Source: Eupransor demetentiae (GTDB lineage: Bacteria > Bacillota > Bacilli > Lactobacillales > Lactobacillaceae). Taken from it: a DNA stretch of 64,000 nucleotides. Positions 27,108-35,748 of the stretch are shown piece by piece (within the stretch, counting starts at the first letter, position 1; each line of letters begins with the position of its first letter). The stretch is taken from assembly GCF_963930865.1 (NCBI RefSeq), contig NZ_CAWVOH010000002.1, positions 299,835-363,834 on the forward strand. Direction: 5' to 3'. Under the pieces are notes generated by a model. That model worked only from the letters and a program-made list of their open reading frames with translations, did not search any database and was not told where the DNA came from. A program made the position numbers and the translations under genes.

Positions 27108-28676
27108 TTGAAATTTAGCGAACTTGGTTTGTCACAAGACATTCTGGATGCCATTGCCGAACACGGCTATGTTGAAGCAACCCCCATTCAGGAAAAAACC
27201 ATTCCTTTGACCCTTGCGGGTCGTGATGTCATCGGACAGGCTCAGACTGGTACCGGTAAGACGGCAGCCTTTGGCTTGCCTATTTTGGAACACATTGACT
27301 TGGATAACCCCAACATCCAAGCAGTTGTCATTTCACCAACGCGTGAATTGGCAATTCAGACGGCCGACGAATTGAAGAAGCTCGGCCACGACAAGCACGT
27401 GAACGTGCAAGTTGTCTTCGGTGGATCAGATATCCGCCGTCAGATTCAAGGCTTGAAGTCCCATCCACAAATTTTGGTGGGGACGCCAGGTCGTTTGCTT
27501 GATCACATCAAGCGCCACACAGCAAAGTTGGGCCACGTTAAGACTTTGGTCTTGGATGAAGCCGACGAAATGTTGAACATGGGCTTCTTGGATGACATCG
27601 AAGCCATCATTGCAGAAGTGCCTGACCAACGCCAGACTTTGCTTTTCTCAGCGACGATGCCTCCTGCCATCAAGCGTATCGGGGTTCAGTTTATGACCAA
27701 CCCTGAACACATCCAAATCGAAGCCAAGGAATTGACCACTGATTTGGTTGAACAGTTCTTTGTTCGTGTTCGTCCACAGGAAAAGTTTGATGCTTTGACT
27801 CGTATTTTGGATGTCCAAGGCCCTAAGCTTGGCATTGTCTTCGGTCGCACGAAGCGCCGTGTCGAAGAATTGGGTCGTGGGTTGGAAGCCCGTGGTTACA
27901 AGGCCGCTGGCTTGCACGGTGACTTGACTCAGCAGATGCGTTCGCGTGTCTTGGACCAGTTCAAGTCACACGAAATCAACATCTTGGTTGCCACCGATGT
28001 GGCCGCCCGTGGTTTGGATGTTAAGGACGTTACTCACGTTTATAACTATGATATTCCACAGGACCCAGAATCATACGTTCACCGTATTGGCCGTACCGGT
28101 CGTGCCGGTGCAACGGGTACTTCTGTAACCTTTGTTTTGCCAAACGAAATGGACTACTTGCGTGCCATTGAAGAATTGACCAAGAAGCGCATGACCCCAT
28201 TGCAACCAGCTACTTTGGCTGAAGCACGGATGGGTCGTATCAAGAACGCGCTTGGTTCAATCAAGCCTTTGATTGAAAAGGCACCAATTGATGACATGGG
28301 CGATGAAGTTTCCAAGTTGGTTAGTCAGTACACGCCAGAACAGTTAGCTGCCGGTCTTTTGGCCCAGGTTGCTGGTTTGGATCAGCAAAACGCACCAGTT
28401 GAAATTTCACGCGAACGTCCTTTGCCTCGCCGTAAGGGCGGACACCGTAACGGTGGTGGCGGCTACCGTGGTAACGGTCGTCGTGGTGGCGGAGGCTACC
28501 GAGGCAACAACCGTAATGGTGGTGGCTATCGCGGCAATGGTCGCCGTGGTGACCGTGACCGTCGTGGCAATGGCGAACGCCGTGGAAATGGTGATCGTCG
28601 TAGCAACGGGGATCACTCAAACCACCGCTCAGGTGGTTCATCACGTCGCGAATTCACTGTTCGCAATAAAGATTAA
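27108..28676 (+). CDS. cshA: DEAD-box RNA helicase CshA
   Basis: An ATP-dependent RNA helicase that acts in ribosome assembly, RNA decay and cold adaptation. The Q motif is in ATPIQEKT, motif I is AQTGTGKT, motif II DEAD, motif III SAT and motif VI HRIGRTGRAG. The C-terminal 75 residues form a basic, Gly-rich tail of repeated YRGN, RRGGG and RRGN units likely to bind RNA. TTG 27108 follows AAAAAGGAG and gives 522 aa; a GTG at 27060 has no ribosome site. Confidence 0.95.
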   Translation: MKFSELGLSQDILDAIAEHGYVEATPIQEKTIPLTLAGRDVIGQAQTGTGKTAAFGLPILEHIDLDNPNIQAVVISPTRELAIQTADELKKLGHDKHVNVQVVFGGSDIRRQIQGLKSHPQILVGTPGRLLDHIKRHTAKLGHVKTLVLDEADEMLNMGFLDDIEAIIAEVPDQRQTLLFSATMPPAIKRIGVQFMTNPEHIQIEAKELTTDLVEQFFVRVRPQEKFDALTRILDVQGPKLGIVFGRTKRRVEELGRGLEARGYKAAGLHGDLTQQMRSRVLDQFKSHEINILVATDVAARGLDVKDVTHVYNYDIPQDPESYVHRIGRTGRAGATGTSVTFVLPNEMDYLRAIEELTKKRMTPLQPATLAEARMGRIKNALGSIKPLIEKAPIDDMGDEVSKLVSQYTPEQLAAGLLAQVAGLDQQNAPVEISRERPLPRRKGGHRNGGGGYRGNGRRGGGGYRGNNRNGGGYRGNGRRGDRDRRGNGERRGNGDRRSNGDHSNHRSGGSSRREFTVRNKD

Positions 28677-28680
28677 TATT

Positions 28681-28710
28681 AAAAACCGCCCTGTGAAGGG
28701 CGGTTTTCAT
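28681..28710 (+). terminator. Terminator after cshA
   Basis: Arms AAAACCGCCCT and AGGGCGGTTTT. It ends only about 15 bases before the folC ATG. Confidence 0.9.
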
Positions 28711-28722
28711 TAGGTTAAAATC

Positions 28723-29931
28723 ATGCAAACTCTTCAACAAGCACTCAGCTACATCCATGGACGGCCTAAGCGGTCAAAACGGAATTCCTTGGCCGTCATG
28801 CGAGCTCTTTTGACTGAATTAAATCATCCGGAAAAGAATTTGCCGCCGTTAATTCACGTGACCGGGACAAACGGTAAGGGTTCGGTCGTTGCGATGACGG
28901 CTTCAATTTTAGAAGCAGCTGGTTATCGCACCGGAACTTTTACTTCGCCCTTTATTGAAGACTTTCGGGAACGAATTCAAGTTGACGGCCAATGGATTTC
29001 AATTGATGATTTACTGAGCTACACTCAGCGTGTAGCCGAGGCAGTGCAGCGAGTTGAGCAAAAGCAGGCGGATTATCACCCCAGTGAATTTGAAGTCGTA
29101 ACGGCCATTATGCTAACTTATTTTGCCGAGGCTCACTTAGATGCTGCCGTAATTGAAGTTGGAATTGGGGGACTCTATGATTCGACCAATGTCCTACCCA
29201 CGAGCCGCGTGGGCGTTATTACTTCAATCGCGTTGGATCATCAGGCCTTGCTGGGCGATACTTTGGTTGAGATTGCTGAGCAAAAGTTTGGCATCTTGCA
29301 TGACGGAATGACCCTGGTTACGGGTACTTTACCCAGCGAAGTTCAGGATCGGATGCGTGCCAAGGACTACCATTCAGTGCCAAGAAAGTTGAATGAATTT
29401 TCTTCCGGTCTAGCCGGACAGTACCAAGTCGAAAACACGGCGACTGCTGTCGCAGCGGTCCGGGCCTTCGACCCTGACATTTCCGATCAAACGATTGCCG
29501 CCGGTTTAGCAGCCAGTCGCATCCCCGGTCGCTTTGAAAAAATTGGGCCCAATATTCTCATCGATGGGGCCCACAACGAAGCCGGCATCAAAGCTTTGTA
29601 TCAAGCTTTGAAGGCATACACGAAAGCGCCAATCCATTTGATCTTGGGAACTTTACAGGATAAGAATCTTGCCGATTTTTTGCCTGTTCTAATTGCAGAT
29701 CCGCAATTTTCATTAACCTTGACGACTTTTCAAGCGCCGTCGGGCCGTCCCGTTTTAACGGATGACGACCTGCCGTCTGACGAGAAGCTTGCCACAACAT
29801 CGAATTATCAACAGTTTTTCCAGGCGAAGGGGGACCAGCTGGTCGTTTTTGCCGGATCACTTTATTTTATTGCTGAAGTAAGGAGTCAATATGCAAATCG
29901 AAAAGCGCCTTTCACCACGCTTGATTCTTAG
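28723..29931 (+). CDS. folC: Folylpolyglutamate synthase/dihydrofolate synthase
   Basis: FolC adds glutamate to dihydropteroate or folates. The 402-aa Mur-ligase-fold protein has the P-loop TGTNGKGS at about residues 47-54, SPFIEDFRERI in the omega-loop region and a C-terminal domain with DGAHN. It starts directly behind the cshA terminator and I see only a weak ribosome site (AGG) and no promoter, so expression may depend on terminator read-through. Its last 41 bases overlap the next gene in another frame. Confidence 0.93.
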   Translation: MQTLQQALSYIHGRPKRSKRNSLAVMRALLTELNHPEKNLPPLIHVTGTNGKGSVVAMTASILEAAGYRTGTFTSPFIEDFRERIQVDGQWISIDDLLSYTQRVAEAVQRVEQKQADYHPSEFEVVTAIMLTYFAEAHLDAAVIEVGIGGLYDSTNVLPTSRVGVITSIALDHQALLGDTLVEIAEQKFGILHDGMTLVTGTLPSEVQDRMRAKDYHSVPRKLNEFSSGLAGQYQVENTATAVAAVRAFDPDISDQTIAAGLAASRIPGRFEKIGPNILIDGAHNEAGIKALYQALKAYTKAPIHLILGTLQDKNLADFLPVLIADPQFSLTLTTFQAPSGRPVLTDDDLPSDEKLATTSNYQQFFQAKGDQLVVFAGSLYFIAEVRSQYANRKAPFTTLDS

Positions 29932-31297
29932 TATTTTGTCCATCGCTCTTTTGGGCTTTACCGACATCATGCTTGAAACCGCCCTCAATGTGTCCTTCCC
30001 GACCTTGATGACGGAGTTAAAAGTTAATTCGGCCACGGTCCAGTGGTTGACCTCCGGGGTTATTTTGCTAACTTCATTGGTTATCATTTTGTCACCCTGG
30101 TTAAAGAAGAACTTTTCCAACCGTAAACAGTTTATGGTTGCGGGGATTATCTCCGTGATTGGAATCTTGATTGATGCCATTTCGGGCAACTTTTGGTTGA
30201 TTCTATTCGGCCGCTTGCTACAGGGAATTGGCGGCGGTGTTGGACTGCCTCTGATGAACAACGTTGTCTTTGAGCAAGTGCCTGAGCGGAAGCGTGGAAC
30301 CATGATTGGTTTGGCAGCCTTGATTGTTTCCATCGCACCGGCCTTGGGACCGGCCTTTGGTGGCTTCTTGACCCAAAATTATGGTTGGCGCATGGTCTTT
30401 TGGGTGGTCTTACCTGTCCAAGTGCTTTCCTTGATTCTTGGTTGGTTCACGATTTGCCAGGTTGACCCTTTGGTGAAAACGCCTTTGGATTACAAGGGCT
30501 GGCTCTTGCTTTCAACCTGCTTTGTTGGCGGTTTGCTCTTCATCGAACGCATCAGTGCCCATCCTGTGACTGATCCCGTCACAGGAATCTCTCTTTTGGC
30601 CATGGTGCTGGGTGGGATTGCTTATTACCTCTTTTCCCGTCGCGAAAAAGAACCACTTTTGGACCTTCATATCTTTAAGTTTTCCATCTTTGCCCAGTCT
30701 GTTGGCGCCGCCTTTATTATTTCGGTGGTCAACTTGACCTTTAACTACTCAATTCCAATGGGCTTGCAATTGGTTTTGCATCAAAATTCGCAGGTGGCTG
30801 GTTTTGCCCTCTTCCCTGGCGCAATTGCTTCGGCCTTGATGGCCATTATTGCCGGTAATCTCTACGACCGTTTTGGTGCCAAGTTGCCGATTATCATTGG
30901 TCTTAGCATTTATGCGGCTGGCCTAGCTTGGATGATATTGACGCCATTCACAACTGCTCATGTTACGATTGGTTACGCTCTGCTACAAATTGGTTCGGGT
31001 TGCTGGTTTGGAAACAATATGACCAACGCCATTTCTCAGTTGGATCGTTCAGAATACAGTGCGGCTAATTCAATTTTCTCCGCAAGTAACAACTATTCGG
31101 CAGCCGTCGGAATTGCTGTGGCAGCCGCCATTATTTCTATTTTCCAAAACGGAAACTTGGCGCAAGGACCAGCAACGAAGGTGGCCATTCACTGGACTTA
31201 CTGGTTGGATTTGTTGCTCTTTGCTAGTGCCGTTGTACTGGCTATCTTGGCTTTGCGCAAAAGTTATGCCTTGGCTGCTGCAAAAAAGGAGAACTGA
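29891..31297 (+). CDS. MFS drug-efflux transporter, DHA2 (EmrB/QacA/LmrB) family
   Basis: A 468-aa membrane protein with about 14 predicted helices, typical of proton-driven multidrug exporters of the DHA2 family. The early segment holds LNVSFPTLMTEL and VQWLTSGVIL, and motif C-like GPAFGGFL lies in helix 5. ATG 29891 follows AAGGAG and lies inside the end of folC, a 41-base overlap that couples the two. Substrate is unknown; many members expel cationic drugs or bile acids. Confidence 0.85.
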   Translation: MQIEKRLSPRLILSILSIALLGFTDIMLETALNVSFPTLMTELKVNSATVQWLTSGVILLTSLVIILSPWLKKNFSNRKQFMVAGIISVIGILIDAISGNFWLILFGRLLQGIGGGVGLPLMNNVVFEQVPERKRGTMIGLAALIVSIAPALGPAFGGFLTQNYGWRMVFWVVLPVQVLSLILGWFTICQVDPLVKTPLDYKGWLLLSTCFVGGLLFIERISAHPVTDPVTGISLLAMVLGGIAYYLFSRREKEPLLDLHIFKFSIFAQSVGAAFIISVVNLTFNYSIPMGLQLVLHQNSQVAGFALFPGAIASALMAIIAGNLYDRFGAKLPIIIGLSIYAAGLAWMILTPFTTAHVTIGYALLQIGSGCWFGNNMTNAISQLDRSEYSAANSIFSASNNYSAAVGIAVAAAIISIFQNGNLAQGPATKVAIHWTYWLDLLLFASAVVLAILALRKSYALAAAKKEN

Positions 31298-31327
31298 ACT
31301 CGTACCATTGGGTAGGAGGGCAGTTAA

Positions 31328-31936
31328 ATGCAGGAACAAGTTGAAGCTTTTTACCGGGCTTTGGATGAAGATGAGACCGCCAATTGGCAGTCCTTTCACC
31401 GTTATTTTCCACAACCGTGTGATTTAAATGAAATTACTGTTGAGACTGGAGAAGACTTCATTTCGCACAATCCACAAGCGAATCGGGCCCTTTTGATTGG
31501 CATCGAATTGGGTCGGCGGGCTGCCTTTGCTAAGCGTCCAAGCTTGGTATCGGCGCGACACTCGGCTGACTTTGGTCGTTTTGCCCAGCGTGAGTTGGGC
31601 CGCCATCATCAAGAGGTGCTCTATTTAGCGCTGGTTAACACCCAGTTAGAGGTTATGGCCTTTGAAGTGGTTTTCGTCGGTACTTTGACCCACGTTGTGG
31701 TTTCGCCTCGCGAAATTTTTCAGCGAGCATTGCAGCTGAATGCTTACGGAATGCTCCTCGTTCACAATCACCCTTCGGGGAATGTCCATCCTTCGCAGTA
31801 TGATTTAGACTTTTCACAAAAGCTTTATCAACTGGGACAAAAAATGGATTTACCCCTGATCGATTCCTTTGTCGTGACTGGCCAGGAATACTGGAGTATG
31901 CAGGAAAATCAACAGCTTAAAAAGCAGGACGACTAG
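31328..31936 (+). CDS. radC: RadC/JAB-domain protein
   Basis: A 202-aa member of the RadC family with a JAMM metalloprotease-like site: HNHPSG begins at residue 146 and the downstream Asp is in QYDLDF. The usual N-terminal helix-hairpin-helix region is short. RadC was once tied to DNA repair, but its biochemical role is unsettled. It sits 30 bases after the DHA2 exporter with GGAGGG before the ATG and is closed by a terminator. It occupies the place directly upstream of yvcK where rapZ is often found. Confidence 0.88.
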   Translation: MQEQVEAFYRALDEDETANWQSFHRYFPQPCDLNEITVETGEDFISHNPQANRALLIGIELGRRAAFAKRPSLVSARHSADFGRFAQRELGRHHQEVLYLALVNTQLEVMAFEVVFVGTLTHVVVSPREIFQRALQLNAYGMLLVHNHPSGNVHPSQYDLDFSQKLYQLGQKMDLPLIDSFVVTGQEYWSMQENQQLKKQDD

Positions 31937-31949
31937 TCCTGCTTTTTTT
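31919..31949 (+). terminator. Terminator after radC
   Basis: Arms AAAAGCAGGAC and GTCCTGCTTTT with a T run. Confidence 0.9.
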
Positions 31950-32016
31950 ATATTTTTGAGGCAAACAATGCTAAACTGGGAGTAGCTAAATTGTTTATTT
32001 ATAGAAGGGCAGCGCT

Positions 32017-32979
32017 ATGAAACCAAAAATCGTCATCATTGGTGGTGGTTCTGGGATTCCAGTCATCATCAAGCCCCTCGTGAAACAAGACGTCGACTTG
32101 TCGGCGATTGTGACGGTGGCCGATGATGGGGGCTCCAGTGGCCTCCTACGCAATTACATCAATATCGTGCCACCTGGAGATATTCGCAATATTCTCGTTG
32201 CTATGGCCGACACCGACCCCGATATTTTAAAGACCTTCCAATACCGCTTTAAGTCCGAAGATGATTTCTTCGCCAAGCATGCGGTGGGAAATCTGATCAT
32301 TGCCGCTATGACGGAACGTTACGGCAACATCTTTGAAGCCGTTCAAAAGCTTTCGGAATTGATGCATGTCCGGGGCCACATCTATCCGGTTTCCAACCAA
32401 CCCTTGGTACTCAACGCCCTCTTTGATGATGGGACGGAAATGGAGGGAGAGTCGGAAATTACGGCTGCTCACCGGACCATTAAGCGGGTTTGGGTGACGG
32501 AAGAGGACGGTAAGGTCGATGTGCAGCCCGTTCCCGAAGTTTTGGATGCCATCCGAGACGCCGACCTAATTGTTTACGGACCCGGATCGCTGTACACGTC
32601 AATTTTGCCCAATGTCACCATTCCGGCCGTCCAGGAAGCCTTGCAAAAGACTTCGGCCAAGCAGGTTTACATTGCCAACATCATGACTCAAAAGGGTGAA
32701 ACCGACACCTACACTGATGCCCAGCACTTGGCAGCTTTGAACCACCACATTGGTAAGGATGTCATTGATTACTTGATTACCAATTCAACGCAGGTGCCTG
32801 AGCATTTCGTTGATTTCCAAAAATGGGGCGAGATTTCCCAGCAGGTGATTCAAGATCCTGAAGGTGTTCGCGCCCAGGGAGCAACGCCTTTGTCTGGCGA
32901 TTTCCTACGCTTACATGATGCCGGAGCCTTTCATGATGGGCAAAAGGTTTCAACGGAATTAATGAAGATTTTGGAGTAA
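32017..32979 (+). CDS. yvcK: YvcK/CofD-like gluconeogenesis and morphogenesis factor
   Basis: A 320-aa CofD-fold protein with the N-terminal GGGSGIPV, ADDGGSSG and PPGDIRN motifs. In Bacillus YvcK binds UDP-GlcNAc and is needed for normal shape and growth on gluconeogenic carbon, acting through regulation of wall synthesis and PBP placement. The gene is followed by whiA after three bases. The common partner rapZ is not adjacent. A TGCTAAACT extended -10 at 31969-31977 is the likely promoter. Confidence 0.93.
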   Translation: MKPKIVIIGGGSGIPVIIKPLVKQDVDLSAIVTVADDGGSSGLLRNYINIVPPGDIRNILVAMADTDPDILKTFQYRFKSEDDFFAKHAVGNLIIAAMTERYGNIFEAVQKLSELMHVRGHIYPVSNQPLVLNALFDDGTEMEGESEITAAHRTIKRVWVTEEDGKVDVQPVPEVLDAIRDADLIVYGPGSLYTSILPNVTIPAVQEALQKTSAKQVYIANIMTQKGETDTYTDAQHLAALNHHIGKDVIDYLITNSTQVPEHFVDFQKWGEISQQVIQDPEGVRAQGATPLSGDFLRLHDAGAFHDGQKVSTELMKILE

Positions 32980-32982
32980 GCC

Positions 32983-33927
32983 ATGTCTTATGCCGCTGAA
33001 GTAAAAAAAGAATTAACTGGTTTGATTGTGGATAACCCCAACGCAAAGGCGGAGTTATCCGCTCTTTTGCGAATGAACGGGGTGAATACCCTCGGCTCAC
33101 AGCATTCCATCAAAATTGAAACAGAAAACGCGGCTATTGCCCGGCGAATCTATTCCTTACTCAAGCAGGCCTATACCGACATTGAAGTGGAAGTCAAAGT
33201 CGGTTCTCTTCGACAGTTATCCCAGCGCAAGTCCTTTGCCGTGCTCTTGAAGAACAAGGTTGACTTGGTTTTGGATGATCTAGGAGTTGATCCCTTTGGT
33301 TTGAATCAAACGATTCCTAGTCGTCTGATTAACGAGGCCAAGAAGCAACGCTCCTTTTTGCGCGGAGCCTTTTTGGCCGCTGGTTCGGTTAATTCACCAG
33401 AAAAAGCCAATTATCATTTAGAAATTGACACTTCCCATGAAGAGTTGGCCGAAGAGCTGTTAAGACTGATGAATAACTTTGCTCTTCCTGCCAAGATTAC
33501 CCAGCGGCAGGGCGCCTACATGCTCTACATTAAGCGAGCGGAAAAGATTGTTGATTTTCTTGCGACGATTGGGGCGACCCAGTCCATGCTGCATTTTGAA
33601 GATATCCGCATGATGCGCGATATGCGTAATTCGGTCAACCGCTTGGTTAATGCAGAAACAGCCAACATCCAAAAAACGGCGGTGGCCGCTAATCGCCAAA
33701 TTGACAACATTCAAGTCATTCAAAAAGAACTTGGCGATTTAGACCGTTTACCCGCTAAGTTAGCGACTTTGGCTAAACTGCGGTTGGAGCATCCCGATGA
33801 ATCCCTAGCCGAGCTAGGCGACTTACTCGAAATTTCCAAGTCCGGTGCCAACCACCGAATGCGCAAGCTCAGTCAATTAGCGGATAAAATCAAAAAAGAG
33901 GAACCCTACGACCTTGAGAAACTGTAA
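32983..33927 (+). CDS. whiA: DNA-binding protein WhiA
   Basis: A 314-aa protein with an N-terminal LAGLIDADG-homing-endonuclease-like fold (catalytically inactive in this family) and a C-terminal helix-turn-helix around residues 245-305 (SLAELGDLLEISKSGANHRMRKL). WhiA controls sporulation in Streptomyces and affects division and chromosome segregation in Bacillus. It is coupled to yvcK in an operon, as in most Firmicutes. Confidence 0.95.
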   Translation: MSYAAEVKKELTGLIVDNPNAKAELSALLRMNGVNTLGSQHSIKIETENAAIARRIYSLLKQAYTDIEVEVKVGSLRQLSQRKSFAVLLKNKVDLVLDDLGVDPFGLNQTIPSRLINEAKKQRSFLRGAFLAAGSVNSPEKANYHLEIDTSHEELAEELLRLMNNFALPAKITQRQGAYMLYIKRAEKIVDFLATIGATQSMLHFEDIRMMRDMRNSVNRLVNAETANIQKTAVAANRQIDNIQVIQKELGDLDRLPAKLATLAKLRLEHPDESLAELGDLLEISKSGANHRMRKLSQLADKIKKEEPYDLEKL

Positions 33928-33999
33928 TGATTTTGTTTCCTTGGTGATTGCGTTACAATAGATACTTAAAATAAGATTGTTTTTGAAAAGGAGTACAGT

Positions 34000-34605
34000 A
34001 TGTGGCCAGGTGTTATTGAACAAACAGCAAACGGACGCGAAAGTTACGATTTGCCTTCACGTTTGTTAAAGGACCGAATTATTTTGGTTCAAGGACCAGT
34101 CGAAGATGGGATGGCAACGTCAATTGTTGCCCAACTACTCTTCTTGGAAGCGCAGGATCCCGATAAAGAAATTTCAATGTACATCAACTCACCCGGTGGT
34201 TCGGTTACCGCAGGTTTGTCGATTACGGACACCATGAACTTTATCAAGGCCCCTGTAACGACCATCGTTATGGGCTTGGCAGCCTCAATGGGAACCATCA
34301 TCGCCTCATCAGGTGAAAAGGGTCACCGTTTCATGTTGCCGAATGCCGAATACCTGATTCACCAACCAATGGGTGGTGCTGCTGGTGGTACTCAGCAAAC
34401 GGATATGGCCATCATCGCCGAACAGTTGACCAAGACTCGCGACAAGTTGAACAAGATTTTGGCCGATGCATCTGGCAAGGACTTGGCTACCATTGCTCGT
34501 GATACGGAACGTGATTACTGGATGTCAGCTCAGGAAACCTTGGATTATGGTTTGATCGACGGTATCTTGGAACACTCTGGTGAAAAGCCTGTAACAAAAA
34601 AGTAA
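34000..34605 (+). CDS. clpP: ATP-dependent Clp protease proteolytic subunit
   Basis: The serine peptidase core that degrades substrates fed by Clp ATPases. The catalytic triad is Ser96 (AASMG), His121 (LIHQPMGG) and Asp172 (RDTERDYW). The length of 201 aa is typical and the N-terminal sequence MWPGVIEQ lies where the processed propeptide is expected. Upstream TACAAT (33954-33959) is a probable -10. I see neither a CtsR box nor a CIRCE element in the 72-base gap, so heat control is not obvious. Confidence 0.97.
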   Translation: MWPGVIEQTANGRESYDLPSRLLKDRIILVQGPVEDGMATSIVAQLLFLEAQDPDKEISMYINSPGGSVTAGLSITDTMNFIKAPVTTIVMGLAASMGTIIASSGEKGHRFMLPNAEYLIHQPMGGAAGGTQQTDMAIIAEQLTKTRDKLNKILADASGKDLATIARDTERDYWMSAQETLDYGLIDGILEHSGEKPVTKK

Positions 34606-34612
34606 TATTTCC

Positions 34613-34626
34613 GTGATTTATATCAC
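34613..34626 (+). promoter_or_regulatory. Rex-like palindromic operator at the ldhD promoter
   Basis: GTGATTTATATCAC has perfect arms GTGAT/ATCAC and fits the core GTGA-N6-TCAC of Rex or CRP/FNR-family sites. It lies 10 bases before TATAAT at 34636-34641, over the -35 and spacer region. Confidence 0.5.
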
Positions 34627-34635
34627 TTGCTAAGG

Positions 34636-34641
34636 TATAAT
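34636..34641 (+). promoter_or_regulatory. -10 element of ldhD
   Basis: A perfect TATAAT lies 34 bases before the ATG. The -35 region is weak and is covered by the palindrome. Confidence 0.7.
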
Positions 34642-34674
34642 TTATTGAGATAAAAAGGTAATGAAGGAGTAATT

Positions 34675-35670
34675 ATGAAGATTTTTGCTTATGGAATTCG
34701 TGATGACGAAAAGCCTTCTTTGAAGGACTGGGAATCAAAGAATCCTGATATCGAAGTTGAATATACGCAAGACTTGTTGACGCCTGAAACGGCTAAGTTG
34801 GCTAAGGGTGCTGATTCAGCTGTTGTTTACCAGCAATTGGATTACACACGCGACACTTTGGCTGCTTTGGCTGAAGTGGGTGTCAAGAACCTTTGCTTGC
34901 GTAACGTTGGTACGGATAACATTGATTTTGATGCAGCCAAGGAATTTGGTTTCAACATTTCAAACGTACCCGTTTACTCACCAAACGCTATCGCTGAACA
35001 CTCAATGATTCAGTTGTCACGTTTGTTACGTCGTACGAAGCCAATGGACGAAAAGGTTGCCCGCCACGATTTGCGTTGGGCCCCAACTATTGGCCGTGAA
35101 ATGCGTATGCAAACTGTTGGTATCATCGGAACTGGCCACATTGGTCGCGTTGCCATCAACATTTTGAAGGGCTTCGGTGCTAAGGTTATCGCCTACGATA
35201 AGTACCCTAACGCTGAATTGCAAAAGGAAGGTCTTTACGTCGACTCATTGGATGAATTGTTTGCCCAAGCCGATGCAATTTCTCTTTACGTACCTGGTGT
35301 TCCTGAAAACCACCACTTGATTAACAAGGACTCTATCGCCAAGATGAAGGACGGGGTTGTTTTGGTCAACGTTGCCCGTGGTAACTTGATGGATATCGAT
35401 GCCGTTATTGATGGTTTGAACTCTGGTAAGATTTCAGACTTCGCCATGGATGTTTACGAAAAAGAAGTTGGTTTGTTCAACGAAGATTGGGAAGGTAAGC
35501 AATTCCCAGATCCTAAGATTGCTGACTTGATTGCTCGTGACAACGTTTTGGTTACGCCACACATCGCGTTCTATACGACTAAGGCCGTTTCTGAAATGGT
35601 TCACCAATCATTTGACGCAGCGGTTAGCTTCGCTAAGGGCGAAACCCCAGCGATTGCTGTAAAGTATTAA
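34675..35670 (+). CDS. ldhD: D-lactate dehydrogenase
   Basis: Reduces pyruvate to D-lactate with NADH, the main electron sink of heterofermentative lactic acid bacteria. The 331-aa protein has the nucleotide motif GIIGTGHIGR and the catalytic set Arg235, Glu264 and His296 at their textbook positions. YSPNAIAEHS and the C-terminal region match Leuconostoc D-LDH as I remember it. It is a single-gene unit with its own promoter, a GAAGGAG ribosome site and a terminator. The palindrome upstream suggests redox control. Confidence 0.97.
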   Translation: MKIFAYGIRDDEKPSLKDWESKNPDIEVEYTQDLLTPETAKLAKGADSAVVYQQLDYTRDTLAALAEVGVKNLCLRNVGTDNIDFDAAKEFGFNISNVPVYSPNAIAEHSMIQLSRLLRRTKPMDEKVARHDLRWAPTIGREMRMQTVGIIGTGHIGRVAINILKGFGAKVIAYDKYPNAELQKEGLYVDSLDELFAQADAISLYVPGVPENHHLINKDSIAKMKDGVVLVNVARGNLMDIDAVIDGLNSGKISDFAMDVYEKEVGLFNEDWEGKQFPDPKIADLIARDNVLVTPHIAFYTTKAVSEMVHQSFDAAVSFAKGETPAIAVKY

Positions 35671-35684
35671 TTTAAAGTAATTTT

Positions 35685-35712
35685 CCCCATTGATGCGTCG
35701 ATGGGGGTTTTT
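35685..35712 (+). terminator. Terminator after ldhD
   Basis: CCCCAT pairs with ATGGGG, followed by GTTTTT. Confidence 0.8.
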
Positions 35713-35748
35713 ACTGTCTAAAATTCGGGAGAGATAAGAGTAAGTATC

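Noticed and set aside
28407..28713. Repetitive reading frames in other phases over the end of cshA
   Set aside because: They are shadows of the Gly/Arg-rich tail and its repetitive codons.
33928..33999. CtsR or CIRCE heat-shock operator before clpP
   Set aside because: No GGTCAAA repeat and no CIRCE palindrome are present.
34591..34608. WalR-like TGTAAC-N5-AGTAAT near the end of clpP
   Set aside because: One half-site is imperfect and the sequence is the coding end of clpP.
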